DNA from: Pseudomonas laurylsulfatiphila
GTDB lineage: Bacteria; Pseudomonadota; Gammaproteobacteria; Pseudomonadales; Pseudomonadaceae
NCBI RefSeq assembly: GCF_002934665.1
Contig: NZ_NIRS01000001.1
Coordinates: forward strand, 682,001-746,000
DNA: 64,000 nt
Reading direction: 5' to 3'
Below, in pieces: positions 8,003-17,508 of this stretch (its first letter is position 1; every line of letters starts with the position of its first letter). The notes under the pieces were generated by a model, which saw nothing but the letters and a program-made list of their open reading frames with translations, made no database searches and was not told where the DNA came from. Position numbers and translations under genes: made by a program.

Positions 8003-9040
8003 ATGAACGCCAAGATGCTTGTCCTGCTTTTGCTGCCCCTTGCAGGTTGCACCAGCACTTCCTCCGACGATTCGCAAAGCATGCCGGTGCAAATCCTCAC
8101 GGCTCCACCGGCCAACGCCCAGGCCACTGACGTGCCCAAGGTCGAGCAGACTCTGCGCCCACAGGATGTGCTGGACGTGATCTTCCACATCAGCACCAGT
8201 GGCTCGGCCGCCTATCGCGTGCAGTCAGGGGACACGATCGCGCTGAACTTCACCGCCGCCAGTCAGTTCAACGGCAACCAGTTGGTGCTGCCCGATGGCA
8301 CCATCGAACTGCCGGGGGCCCACACCACGGTGAAAATCGAGGGTCTGACCCGCGATGAAGCACGGGACGCGATTCAGCGCGCCTACGATCGCAAACAGCT
8401 GTTCCAGCCCAACCGCAATCAGCTGTCAGTGATGGTGGTGAACCCGCTGGCCAATGAGTGGAACCTCAAGTCCGTGCTCAACCACCCCACCACCGGCATG
8501 AGCCGGGAAATCACCGTGGGCACCGACGGCTACGCCAGCTTCCCGGAAATCGGTGCCGTGCCGCTGCAAGGCATGACCATCAACCAACTGGAGGTCTTCC
8601 TCAATAAACGCTATGCCACCCTGCCGGGGCGCATGACCGTGGACGTGCTGCTCAAGTCCACCGCCGGCAACGAAATCTATGTACTGGGTGAAGTCGGCCA
8701 GCCGGGCTCCTACCCGATCCGCCGCCCGGTGTCGGTGCTCGAAGCCCTGACCATGGCCCGCGGCTCCAACGTCAAGGCCCGCCTGGACTCGGTGATGATC
8801 ATGCGGCGCAACGGCAACCAGGTGGTCGCGCATCGTTACGACGTGGAAAAAGCCTTGTCCGGCGACGCCACCCAGATCGCCTACCTGCAAGCGGACGACA
8901 TGCTGTACGTGCCCAAGACCAAACTGGCGAGCGCCGGTGAGCTCGCGCGGCAACTGGCGGACGTCGTGTTGTTCCAGGGCGTGGGCTTCAGCTTCAGCTA
9001 CCGCGTGGACAACAAAAACGACAGCGGCGGCAACAACTGA
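8003..9040 (+). CDS. Outer-membrane polysaccharide export lipoprotein (Wza/OPX family)
   Basis: A 345-residue lipoprotein: signal MNAKMLVLLLLPLAGC has a lipobox with Cys16. Then follow a poly-export domain (RPQDVLDVIFHIS ... YRVQSGDTIALNF) and two SLBB-like segments (VGTDGYASFPEIGAVPLQGM; IYVLGEVGQPGSYPI). Members form the outer-membrane pore through which the polymer leaves the cell. It sits next to the chain-length/co-polymerase gene, as usual. The C-terminus ends in a helix-like stretch and a polar tail (DNKNDSGGNN). Confidence 0.92.
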   Translation: MNAKMLVLLLLPLAGCTSTSSDDSQSMPVQILTAPPANAQATDVPKVEQTLRPQDVLDVIFHISTSGSAAYRVQSGDTIALNFTAASQFNGNQLVLPDGTIELPGAHTTVKIEGLTRDEARDAIQRAYDRKQLFQPNRNQLSVMVVNPLANEWNLKSVLNHPTTGMSREITVGTDGYASFPEIGAVPLQGMTINQLEVFLNKRYATLPGRMTVDVLLKSTAGNEIYVLGEVGQPGSYPIRRPVSVLEALTMARGSNVKARLDSVMIMRRNGNQVVAHRYDVEKALSGDATQIAYLQADDMLYVPKTKLASAGELARQLADVVLFQGVGFSFSYRVDNKNDSGGNN

Positions 9041-9054
9041 CTCTCAGGTGACCC

Positions 9055-10647
9055 ATGAATCCAAAGGAAAATTACCTGCATGAGTTCTTCAGGATCTTCT
9101 TCGCCAACAAGCAGCTGGTGAAGCGAGTCTTCCTGGTCTTTGCCGTGATCGCCGTGGTCTTGCCGCTGTTGCTCAAGCAGAGTTTCGATATCACCGCCCA
9201 GGTGATCGTGCAGTCCAAGAAAATCTCCCAGGGGGATGCCACCAGCACCCTCAATCAGGAAAACGCTTCCTTCATTCCGCCGTCGCTGGCGGACATGGAG
9301 ACCGAGAGCAATATCCTGCATTCGCCGGCCTTGATCCGCCAGACCATCAGCGAGTTGCGCGAAAAGGGTGAGTACACGCTGCCTGTGAGCGCCTTCAACA
9401 ATCTGCTGGTGCAGCCGTTCAAACGGTTTGTCACCAATCCTGTTCGCGAACACGTGATCAACCCGGTTCGCAGCCTGCTCGGGCTGCAGACCGATCCGGT
9501 ACGCGACACCGTGCTCGATGCCCTCACGCAGCAAGCGTCCAGCGCCCTCAAGGTTGAAACCTTGCCGGGCTCCAACGTGATCTCGATCGTCTACAGCTTC
9601 CCTGACCCGGCCCAGGGCACCCGATTCGTCGCCGCCCTGTTGCAAAACTACCTGGTGATCCGCCAGGAAATGCAATCGATCGACCTGCCGCAGAGCTTCT
9701 ACGAGACCAAGAAATTGCAGTACCAGGTGCGTCTCGATGGCCTGGAAGCCAATCGCCTGGCCTTGCTCGAAAGCATCGGTTCGTCCGACCCCAAGGAAGA
9801 AATCACGTTCCGCCTCAACGCGATCAACACCGAGGAGCAGGCGCTCAACCTGTATCAGGACCGGCTACTGCAAAGCCAGCGCTGGCTCGATTACCTGAAA
9901 ACCAGCCTGGCGACCGCCAACAATGCCAGATTCACCGACTACACCTTCCCCTACACCTTCACCACCACGGTCGACAGCGTCGCTTTAGAAGACCGCGAGA
10001 TCAAGCAACTGGGTGAGCAACTGACGACGCTGGTCAGCCGCTACATGGACGACCTGGCGGTCTTTCAGCCCGGCAGTGAGCCGATGCAAATGACCCGCGA
10101 GCAAATCATCCGGGCCCGTGGGCAATTCCTGAAGATTGTCAGCAACCGGATTCAGGAGCGCACCAGCGACCTGGCGACGATCAGCTCGGTCATCGACCAG
10201 AAAACCGCGCGCATTGCCGAGTTCAAGAATCGCATCCACCAGTTGCAGGAAACCCGGAGCAAGCTGCGGCAGATGGACACCGAAATCAACGCGCTGCACA
10301 AGGCGTTCGGCACCTATGCCCAGCGCTTCGCCGAAAGCAGCACCGCGCGCGCGCTGGACAACGACCTGTCCAACGCACGGGTGCTCAGCCCGCCGTTCGA
10401 ACCGACCGAAGCGGCGTTCCCCAAACCGATGCTGATCATTCCGTTCGGGCTGTTTACCGGTTTGCTGCTGGCGATTGCCCTGGTCTACGTGCGTGAGTTC
10501 TTCGACCACCGCTTCAAGCACCCTGCGCAAATCACCCATGAACTGGGCTTGCCGGTGCTGCTGGTGATCAACGATCAAAGCACCCTGCCGAACAACCCGC
10601 ATAAAAACTGGAGCGTACCGGCCCTCTTGCATTGGGTGCGCAATTGA
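9055..10647 (+). CDS. Polysaccharide chain-length/co-polymerase protein (Wzz/GumC-like)
   Basis: A 530-residue inner-membrane protein with the Wzz topology: a first helix (about residues 19-42, LVKRVFLVFAVIAVVLPLLL), a large periplasmic region rich in coiled-coil sequence (about 210-420, ending LRQMDTEINALHKAFGTYAQ), and a second helix (about 462-482, LIIPFGLFTGLLLAIALVYV). It has no fused kinase domain; the P-loop protein at 7333 may be the split partner. It should set polymer length and link the polymerase to the export pore encoded just upstream. Confidence 0.88.
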   Translation: MNPKENYLHEFFRIFFANKQLVKRVFLVFAVIAVVLPLLLKQSFDITAQVIVQSKKISQGDATSTLNQENASFIPPSLADMETESNILHSPALIRQTISELREKGEYTLPVSAFNNLLVQPFKRFVTNPVREHVINPVRSLLGLQTDPVRDTVLDALTQQASSALKVETLPGSNVISIVYSFPDPAQGTRFVAALLQNYLVIRQEMQSIDLPQSFYETKKLQYQVRLDGLEANRLALLESIGSSDPKEEITFRLNAINTEEQALNLYQDRLLQSQRWLDYLKTSLATANNARFTDYTFPYTFTTTVDSVALEDREIKQLGEQLTTLVSRYMDDLAVFQPGSEPMQMTREQIIRARGQFLKIVSNRIQERTSDLATISSVIDQKTARIAEFKNRIHQLQETRSKLRQMDTEINALHKAFGTYAQRFAESSTARALDNDLSNARVLSPPFEPTEAAFPKPMLIIPFGLFTGLLLAIALVYVREFFDHRFKHPAQITHELGLPVLLVINDQSTLPNNPHKNWSVPALLHWVRN

Positions 10648-11738
10648 ACGCGCCGCTCGGCACCACCCACGACCTGCCGATCATTCATTTGCTCAGCAGT
10701 GGCGGCTTCTATGGGGCCGAGCGGATGCTGCTGGATCATTGCCTGGCGACGCCGGGGCAGCACCAGGTGCTGTTTCTCGATGCGCCGCCAGAACTGATCG
10801 CGCGCTTTCGTGAGGCCGGTGTCGATTGCCTCGGCTGTGCAGGCCTGGGCGCATTGCTTGGGCATTTGCGCCAGCGACGGGATCAGCGGCCACTGATCAA
10901 TACGCACAACTTCAAGGGCCTGTTGTTCGGCTGGATCGGTGCGACGCTGTTGCGTCTGCCACTAGTGATCACCCAACACGGCTTCACCCCGCGCAGTCGC
11001 AAGCAGAAGTTCTACACCTGGTTGAGCCTGCAACTGTGCCGCACGGCCTCGGTGGACCGGGTGGTGTGTGTCGCCGAAAGCATTGCGGTGCTGCACCGTC
11101 AGGCCAATGTGCGCACGGACAAATTGCAGGTGATCCCCAACGGCCTGCCGGAGGCCGACGACTTGCTGCCGCACAGTGGCGAGCGACAACGCTGGCTGGC
11201 TGGCTACGTCGGGCGCCTGAGTAGCGAAAAAGGCCCTGACCTGTTTCTCGATGCGCTGATCCCGTTGTGTCAGCAGTACCCGCAACTGGACGCGGTGATG
11301 CTCGGCGACGGGCCGGAGCGCGAAAGCCTGCAGACGCGCATAGACGAAGCCGGATTGCAGGCGCGCATCACGCTGCCGGGCTACCAGACCGACATGCGTG
11401 TGTGGTGGCGACAACTCGATGCGCTGGTGATCAGCTCGCGCACCGAAGGCACGCCCATGATTCTGCTCGAAGCGATGCAGGCCGGGGTGCCGGTGGTGGC
11501 CTTCAGCGTCGGCGGAATTCCCGATGTCTTGCAGGACCGCCACAACGGCCTGCTCGCCGCGCCCACCGACAGCACCGCCCTCGCCCGCCAGATCGGCGCG
11601 CTGCTGGGTGACCCGGCCCTGGCCGGCGAGTTGATCGACAACGCAAAACGTACGCAACGGGATCGCTACGACCTCAAGGTCCTGGCCGAACGCTGGTCGC
11701 AGCTTTATATCCGCACGGCACGGGAGGCACGCGCGTGA
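10644..11738 (+). CDS. Glycosyltransferase family 4
   Basis: Adds a sugar to the lipid-linked repeat unit on the cytosolic face. The GT4 GT-B fold is clear: an N-terminal SGGFYGAERMLLDH loop, then YVGRLSSEKGPDLFLDA, LGDGPERESL, and the EX7E-type nucleotide-sugar site SRTEGTPMILLEAMQAGVPV. There is no ATG; TTG at 10644 overlaps the preceding stop (TTGA), like the other junctions of this operon, and another TTG lies at 10632. The product is about 364 residues. Its stop overlaps the next start (GTGA). Donor sugar unknown. Confidence 0.9.
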   Translation: MNAPLGTTHDLPIIHLLSSGGFYGAERMLLDHCLATPGQHQVLFLDAPPELIARFREAGVDCLGCAGLGALLGHLRQRRDQRPLINTHNFKGLLFGWIGATLLRLPLVITQHGFTPRSRKQKFYTWLSLQLCRTASVDRVVCVAESIAVLHRQANVRTDKLQVIPNGLPEADDLLPHSGERQRWLAGYVGRLSSEKGPDLFLDALIPLCQQYPQLDAVMLGDGPERESLQTRIDEAGLQARITLPGYQTDMRVWWRQLDALVISSRTEGTPMILLEAMQAGVPVVAFSVGGIPDVLQDRHNGLLAAPTDSTALARQIGALLGDPALAGELIDNAKRTQRDRYDLKVLAERWSQLYIRTAREARA

Positions 11739-13102
11739 TTGTTCCGCTCTCGATCGTCAGCTTGCTCGGCCTGGTCTGCCTCGGATTGCTGGCCAGCCCT
11801 TATCCGTATCTGGCGCCGGGAGCGGTGCTGGGCCTGGTGGGTGTCGCGGTGCTGTACCGCAAGCCGACCTTGGGCCTGCTGGGCATTGTCGCCATCCTGC
11901 CTTTCGAGGGCCTGTTCAAGGACAGCGCGTTGTCGGGCTCCAAGTTCCTCGGGGCTTCACTGGCGCTGATCCTGATACTGCAACTGGCGATTCACCAACT
12001 GCCGTCCGAGCGCCTGCGCAGCAATATCTGGCGTTTCCTGGTCGGGTTCATGTTGCTGTACCTGCTGAGCCTGTTGAACACCGACGACATGGGCTTATCC
12101 CTGGGCCACCTGCGCGAATTGAGCGTCGGCCTGATTCTGTTTGTCATCACCCTGCTGGTCGGGCGTGAGTTGAACCTCGACCTGTTCGCCAAACTGGTTG
12201 CCGTCAGTGTCGCGATGACCTGCGCCATGGCGATGTTCTCTGCCAAATACCAGGACGAAGGCCGTGCGTCCGGTATGCTCAACGACCCGAACGAATTTGC
12301 CCTGATGATCGCCTTCGCCGTGCCCATGGCGCTGTTGCTGGTTGTCCGCAGCCCGAACCGGTTGCACCGGTTGTTCTGGGGGGCCTGTGCCCTCGTGCTG
12401 CTGGCCGGCATGACCAAGACTGAATCCCGTTCGGGGCTGGTGGTGTTGCTCCTCAGCCTGTTGATCGGCACGTGGCACTATCGCGCGCAGTTACCCCATA
12501 TTCGTCCACGCCACCTGGGCTTTGCCATGCTCGGCCTGGCGATTGTGATTCCGCTGGGACTTTATGCGATGCCGGCAAGTTACGTGGCGCGCATCCAGTC
12601 GCTGAGCATCCTCAGCTCCGGGGCCAAGAGTCAGGACGCGTCCCTGGGCCGTCGCGCCTCCTACATTGTGGTGGGCAGCGCCATGATCGCCGAGAACCCC
12701 TTGCTCGGCACCGGCCCCGGCACGTTCCCGCTGCACTACGCCAACACCGGTTATGCCAAGACCTTTGCCGTCAGCGGCAAGACCGACGACCTGTACCGCC
12801 GCGCCCACAACACCTACCTGGAAATCTTCAGTGAACTGGGGATTCCCGCCGGCCTGATGTTCGTCGGCATGCTCGCCCTGGGGTTGTACAACCTGATCCG
12901 CGCCCGCCGGGCCTGTCTGTTGCGACGAAACGGGCATCAGGCGGATTTGATGACCCACCTCGGCATGAGCTTTCTGTCGTTGATGTTGTTCCTGATGTTC
13001 CTCAGCGCGCCGAACCATAAGTACCTGTGGATCATGCTCGCGTTGACCGGCGTGCTGCGCACGAGAGCCGAAGAAGCCCCCCAGACGGAGGTCAGGGCAT
13101 GA
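11735..13102 (+). CDS. O-antigen ligase/polymerase family membrane protein (Wzy-like)
   Basis: A 455-residue protein of about ten or more hydrophobic helices. The Wzy_C signature is in the large loop: NPLLGTGPGTFPLHY followed by YRRAHNTYLEIFSELGIPAG (about residues 325-375). In a cluster with a flippase and a chain-length protein it most likely polymerises the repeat units in the periplasm. GTG start at 11735 preceded by GGGAGG and overlapping the previous stop. Ligase and polymerase cannot be separated by sequence; the context favours polymerase. Confidence 0.87.
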   Translation: MIVPLSIVSLLGLVCLGLLASPYPYLAPGAVLGLVGVAVLYRKPTLGLLGIVAILPFEGLFKDSALSGSKFLGASLALILILQLAIHQLPSERLRSNIWRFLVGFMLLYLLSLLNTDDMGLSLGHLRELSVGLILFVITLLVGRELNLDLFAKLVAVSVAMTCAMAMFSAKYQDEGRASGMLNDPNEFALMIAFAVPMALLLVVRSPNRLHRLFWGACALVLLAGMTKTESRSGLVVLLLSLLIGTWHYRAQLPHIRPRHLGFAMLGLAIVIPLGLYAMPASYVARIQSLSILSSGAKSQDASLGRRASYIVVGSAMIAENPLLGTGPGTFPLHYANTGYAKTFAVSGKTDDLYRRAHNTYLEIFSELGIPAGLMFVGMLALGLYNLIRARRACLLRRNGHQADLMTHLGMSFLSLMLFLMFLSAPNHKYLWIMLALTGVLRTRAEEAPQTEVRA

Positions 13103-14067
13103 ACCGCATCAGCATCATCATCCCGATGTACAACGAGGCCCGGCACATTGCCCGGACCCTGCAAGCGGCACGACAGGCCGCCGAGGCGGCCAACGTCGAA
13201 TGCGAGTTGATCGTGGTCGACAACGGCTCCGATGACCAGGGCCCGGACATTGCCCGGCAGTTCGGCGCCCAGGTGCTGGTCCTGCCCGGCCTGCTCATCG
13301 GTGCATTGCGCAATCGCGGAGCGGCGATTGCCAGCGGCGAATGGCTGGCCTTTATCGATGCCGACGTCGAGATGCCCGAGAACTGGCTCAAGCTGTTGCT
13401 CGACCTCGAGTCCGGCGGCCAGGCCGATGTCATTGGCCTTGACCTGCACACCCCGGCCGAGGCGCCGTGGTACGCCGACGCCTGGCAGCGCCGCACCTTG
13501 CGCCCCGATACGCAGCCGCTGCATGTCGCGCAATGGCTGCCCACTTGCAACCTGCTGATGCGCCGCCGCTGGTTCGACAAGGTCGTTGGATTCAATGAAC
13601 AACTGCGCACCGGCGAAGACAAGGAACTGACCATGCGCCTGGCCGACGCGGGCGCGAAACTGCTCGCGGTCAACCAAAGCGTGGCGCTGCATTGGGGTTA
13701 CGAATGCAGTTGGCGGGAATGGATGGGCAAGGAATTATGGCGCCAGGGCAGTCATCTGCAATTGCTGCGCACCCATGGCCCGAGCCTGCGCTTGCTGCGC
13801 TTTCCGCTACTGTCGATTGCCGCCTGGGTGATCGATTTCATGGCCATTTGCGCCCTGTTCGACGGTTACCCCCATCATTCGTTGCTGATGCAGCTGCTGA
13901 CCGTCCTGCCCGCCCTGGCCCTGAGCCTGCGTCAGAGTGCCAGGCACCGCGACCCGCTCCTGACCCTGCAACTCTGGGGCCTGCACTGGGTTCGCCTGCA
14001 CCTGGCGGGCGCCGGGCTCATTCTCAGCCTTTGTCATTGGAATGCCAGGAGGCCCGCCCGTGGCTGA
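13099..14067 (+). CDS. Glycosyltransferase family 2 with C-terminal membrane segments
   Basis: A 322-residue protein. GT-A fold: ISIIIPMYNEARHIARTLQA start, VVDNGSDDQG, metal-binding FIDADVEMP, and GEDKELTMRLADAG acceptor-side acid. The last about 80 residues hold two hydrophobic helices (LLSIAAWVIDFMAICALF and LLMQLLTVLPALALSL) that tie it to the inner membrane. Start by ATGA overlap with the polymerase gene. The open frame runs upstream to 13027, but that part lies inside the polymerase gene. It adds one sugar of the repeat unit; donor unknown. Confidence 0.9.
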   Translation: MNRISIIIPMYNEARHIARTLQAARQAAEAANVECELIVVDNGSDDQGPDIARQFGAQVLVLPGLLIGALRNRGAAIASGEWLAFIDADVEMPENWLKLLLDLESGGQADVIGLDLHTPAEAPWYADAWQRRTLRPDTQPLHVAQWLPTCNLLMRRRWFDKVVGFNEQLRTGEDKELTMRLADAGAKLLAVNQSVALHWGYECSWREWMGKELWRQGSHLQLLRTHGPSLRLLRFPLLSIAAWVIDFMAICALFDGYPHHSLLMQLLTVLPALALSLRQSARHRDPLLTLQLWGLHWVRLHLAGAGLILSLCHWNARRPARG

Positions 14068-15196
14068 ATTCATTTTCTGGTTGTGCCTGTTGCTACCGGT
14101 GTACGCCTACCTCGGCTATCCCCTGTTACTGACCTTGCTGGCGCCGTTTTATCCAGCATCACGCTACGGACCGGCACAACCGATGGACGTCAGCATCGTG
14201 ATTGCCGCCCATAACGAAGCGCGGCATATCGAAGAAAAACTGCGCACCGTGCTGGCCCAGGATTATCAGGCCAGCTCGCTGCAAATCATCCTCGCCAGCG
14301 ACGGCTCGACCGATGACACCGTGGCCTGTGCACACAAGGTCAATGACCCGCGCATCACCGTGCTCGACCTGCTCCGCCAGGGCAAGGCGGCGACGCTCAA
14401 TGCCGCGGTTGCGATCAGCAGCGGCGCGATCCTGGTGTTCACCGACGCCGACAACCAATGGTCGACCGACACCCTCGGCCATTTGCTCGCGCCGCTCAAC
14501 GACCCACAGGTCGGTGGTTGCGCCGGGCATATGGTGATCCCCGTGACCGGCAAAGGCTTGAGCATTGGCGACAGCCTGTATCGGCATTACGAAGGCTGGC
14601 TGCGCTACGTGGAAAATCGCACCGGCTGCATGGTCTCCGCCGATGGCGCGTTGCTCGCCCTGCGCCGCGAGTTGTTTCAGAACGTGCCGGCGGAGGTCAA
14701 CGACGATTTCTTTATCAGCACCTGCGCGCCGGTGGCGTTCAAGCGGATTGTCTACGTGCCCCAGGCCCGGGTGATCGACCAGGGTGTGGACGAAGCCGAC
14801 AAGCAATTCCGTCGCCGCCAGCGGGTCACAGTGGGTGGCTTGCAAAGCCTGGCCCAGCGCCGGGAGCTGCTGAATCCGCTGACCCATGGCCTGTATGCGA
14901 TTGCCTTGATCAGCCACAAACTGATCCGGCGGCTGGCGCCGATCCTGTTGCTGCCGTTGCTGCTGAGCAATTTCTGGCTGTGGGAAGACCACGGTTTTTA
15001 TCGCCTGAGCCTGATCGCGCAACTGCTCGGTTACACGATGGCCATTGCCGGCCTGCTGGATACGCAACACCGCTTGCCCAAACCCTTTCGCCTGGCCGCG
15101 TTCCTTCTGGTGACCCTTGCCGGGATGAGCATCGGCCTGTGGCAGTTCCTGCGCGGTCAGCGTTACGCCCAATGGAACCCCGAGCAAAATCGATGA
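14060..15196 (+). CDS. Membrane glycosyltransferase family 2
   Basis: A 378-residue protein. N-terminal helix (EFIFWLCLLLPVYAYLGYPL), GT-A domain with DVSIVIAAHNEARHIEEKLR, SDGSTDDT, FTDADNQW (metal site), NDDFFIS and the FRRRQR motif seen in processive or membrane GT2 enzymes, then three or four C-terminal helices. AGGAGG at 14047-14052 is 7 nt before the GTG at 14060, which I prefer over the ATG at 14042. It overlaps the end of the previous gene. Similar proteins extend exopolysaccharide chains; donor unknown. Confidence 0.9.
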   Translation: MAEFIFWLCLLLPVYAYLGYPLLLTLLAPFYPASRYGPAQPMDVSIVIAAHNEARHIEEKLRTVLAQDYQASSLQIILASDGSTDDTVACAHKVNDPRITVLDLLRQGKAATLNAAVAISSGAILVFTDADNQWSTDTLGHLLAPLNDPQVGGCAGHMVIPVTGKGLSIGDSLYRHYEGWLRYVENRTGCMVSADGALLALRRELFQNVPAEVNDDFFISTCAPVAFKRIVYVPQARVIDQGVDEADKQFRRRQRVTVGGLQSLAQRRELLNPLTHGLYAIALISHKLIRRLAPILLLPLLLSNFWLWEDHGFYRLSLIAQLLGYTMAIAGLLDTQHRLPKPFRLAAFLLVTLAGMSIGLWQFLRGQRYAQWNPEQNR

Positions 15197-15208
15197 GAGG
15201 TGCGTGCC

Positions 15209-16207
15209 GTGGCGATCAAACAACTGTTAAAACGCACCAGTGGCTGGCTGTACCTCAACTCCCCTGTCGGGCGCAATCAACTGCACGGCGCCGGGGTAAT
15301 CCTGATGCTGCACCGGGTGCTGGCCAGCGATCAGGCCGCCGAACTGCCCCATCGCAATGAACTGTGCGTCGGGCCAAAGGCGTTTGAACATTTGCTGGTG
15401 TGGTTGAAAAAACACTTCGACTGCGTGCCGCTGATGGACATTCTGCAACCGGGCGCGCGCTCGGAACGGCCGAAAGTGGCGCTGACCTTCGACGACGGCT
15501 GGCGCGACAACGCGGTGAATGCCTTCCCATTGCTGCAAAAATACCAGGTGCCGGCGAGCATCTTTCTGTCCACCGATTTCATCGGTAGCCACCAGCGGTT
15601 CTGGTGGGAAAGCATCGGCGAAACCTTGTGGAACAGTCATGGCGAACAGGCACGCCTGCATCTGATCGAACGCTTGCAGTACCTGGGGCGCCCGTTGCCG
15701 ACACAATGCGATGACCCGGATCAGCAACGCCGCAGCCTGGCGTTGCTGAACTTTTTGCAGGGCCTGAAAACCCTGTCGCCCCTGGACCTCAATCGTCTGA
15801 CCGACGACTGCCCGCAGGAGTCGTTGCCCCAGGCGCTGGACTGGCAGCAAGTGCACAACCTGGAAGCGTCCGGCCTGGTGCGTTTCGGCCCCCATGGTGC
15901 CAGCCACGCCATCCTCACCGGTCTCGACGATCAACGCCTGGATGAAGAACTGAGCCGCAGTCGCGATGCGTTGCTTCACGGCTGCAACCAGCCGTTGCCG
16001 GTTTACTGCTACCCCAATGGCGACAACGATGCGCGGGTACGGCAACAGGTGGCCAGGCATGACTTCCCGTTTGCCCTGGGTACTGGCACCGGCATTTATC
16101 GAGGGGCCGGAGATCCACTGGCCCTGCCACGCTTCGGCGTCAGCCAGCGTACTGCGCGCAATCCCGGGTTGCTGTCCTGGCGCATCTACCGTGGGGCTCG
16201 TCCATGA
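15209..16207 (+). CDS. Polysaccharide deacetylase (NodB-homology, CE4)
   Basis: A 332-residue protein of the carbohydrate esterase 4 family, which removes N- or O-acetyl groups from sugars. Seen: ILMLHRVLAS at the start of the barrel, the catalytic TFDDGWRDN (about residue 95), the zinc-binding H-x3-H in GPHGASHAIL, and the arginine/proline strand YCYPNGDND. There is no signal peptide, so it may act on lipid-linked intermediates in the cytosol or use an unseen route (inference). GAGAGG precedes the GTG at 15209 by 8 nt; an in-frame GTG at 15200 is less well placed. Stop overlaps the flippase start (ATGA). Confidence 0.88.
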   Translation: MAIKQLLKRTSGWLYLNSPVGRNQLHGAGVILMLHRVLASDQAAELPHRNELCVGPKAFEHLLVWLKKHFDCVPLMDILQPGARSERPKVALTFDDGWRDNAVNAFPLLQKYQVPASIFLSTDFIGSHQRFWWESIGETLWNSHGEQARLHLIERLQYLGRPLPTQCDDPDQQRRSLALLNFLQGLKTLSPLDLNRLTDDCPQESLPQALDWQQVHNLEASGLVRFGPHGASHAILTGLDDQRLDEELSRSRDALLHGCNQPLPVYCYPNGDNDARVRQQVARHDFPFALGTGTGIYRGAGDPLALPRFGVSQRTARNPGLLSWRIYRGARP

Positions 16208-17508
16208 GCCGCAACAACTACCTCAAGCACCTGGCCGTGAGCATGGGCACCAAACTGGCGATGATTGCCCTGCGCTTGCTGCGAAACGTGTTGCTGGCGC
16301 GGATTCTCGGCCCCAGCGAACGGGGCTTGTTTGCCTTGCTCAACACCCTGCCCGACCTGATCAGCGCTGCCACCAGCGGCGGTTTGAATTCAGCGGTGGG
16401 CTATCAGGCGGCCAAGCAACGACCAATGGGCTTGCTGCTCAGCCAGGTGCTGGTGTTCGGTTGTCTGCTGGCGGCGTTGCTGACCTTGCTGGTGGTGGCG
16501 CTGACCCGCGAGTTCGGCAGTGAACTGGACATCACCACGCAATTGGGCCTACTCGCCTGGCTGTTGCTGCTGGCGGTGCCGCTGACCGTGCTCAAAAGCG
16601 GTTTGCTGACCCTGCACAACGCCTCGGGTGGCGTAGTCGCCTTTAATGCCTTGCGCCTGATCGAATCGCTGGCGCCGCTGCTGGTGTTCCTTGCCCTGTT
16701 CTGGATGTGGAAAAACGCGGCCCTGGAAGCGGCGTTGATCAGTTGGCTGACGGGGATCAGCCTGGTGGTGCTGGCCGGTTGGGTCTGGCTCAAGCGCGGG
16801 CATCCGCTGAGCCTGCAATGGGACCGCGCCAGTCAAAACGAACTGCTGCGCTACAGCGCCCGCAGCCATCCGGACCTGCTGTTCCAGCAAATGATTCTGC
16901 GCTCGGACTACCTGTTCATCGGCGCCCTTCTCGGCACCACGGCGCTGGGTCACTACGCCATGGCCAGCGCGGCCGCGGAGTTGCTGCTGATCGTTCCGGA
17001 AGCAGTGACCACGCCGCTGATGAAGCGCCTGCTGCAACAGGAAGAAGGCATCGAAAAAGTCACGCCACTGGCCTTGCGCTTGACCGCTACGGTGATGCTC
17101 GGTGCTTGCCTGACCATGGCAGTGGTCGGTGAATGGTTGATCGTGACGCTGTTTGGCGAGGCCTATCAGCCTGCCTATCCTGCATTGCTGGCGCTGCTGC
17201 CAGGCCTGCTGGGCCTGTGCTACATGAGCATTCTGCGCCTGGACCTGTTGGGCAAAAACCGGCCCGGCACGATTTCGTTGTTGATGGGCCTCAGCGCCCT
17301 GCTCAACCTGGCGCTCAATGTGCTGCTGATCCCGACCTACGGCATCGTCGGCGCCGCAGTGGCGTCCTCTATCGCGTACCTGGCCGTGACCCTGGCGCTG
17401 TTGGTGATGTATTGCCGGTTGAGCCACGTGCCGGTCTGGCAAACGCTCATCGTCCTGCCCGGCGACATCGCGCCGATGTTGCTGATGCTGCAACGGAAAT
17501 CGGCATGA
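16204..17508 (+). CDS. Oligosaccharide flippase (Wzx, MOP superfamily)
   Basis: A 434-residue protein with about 12 predicted helices, starting MSRNNYLKHLAVSMGTKLAM, with the family phrase ARILGPSERGLFALLNTLPD in the first loop. It should flip the undecaprenyl-linked repeat unit from the cytosolic to the periplasmic face of the inner membrane, feeding the Wzy-like protein. Start and stop overlap the neighbouring genes (ATGA at both ends), which indicates translational coupling. Confidence 0.92.
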   Translation: MSRNNYLKHLAVSMGTKLAMIALRLLRNVLLARILGPSERGLFALLNTLPDLISAATSGGLNSAVGYQAAKQRPMGLLLSQVLVFGCLLAALLTLLVVALTREFGSELDITTQLGLLAWLLLLAVPLTVLKSGLLTLHNASGGVVAFNALRLIESLAPLLVFLALFWMWKNAALEAALISWLTGISLVVLAGWVWLKRGHPLSLQWDRASQNELLRYSARSHPDLLFQQMILRSDYLFIGALLGTTALGHYAMASAAAELLLIVPEAVTTPLMKRLLQQEEGIEKVTPLALRLTATVMLGACLTMAVVGEWLIVTLFGEAYQPAYPALLALLPGLLGLCYMSILRLDLLGKNRPGTISLLMGLSALLNLALNVLLIPTYGIVGAAVASSIAYLAVTLALLVMYCRLSHVPVWQTLIVLPGDIAPMLLMLQRKSA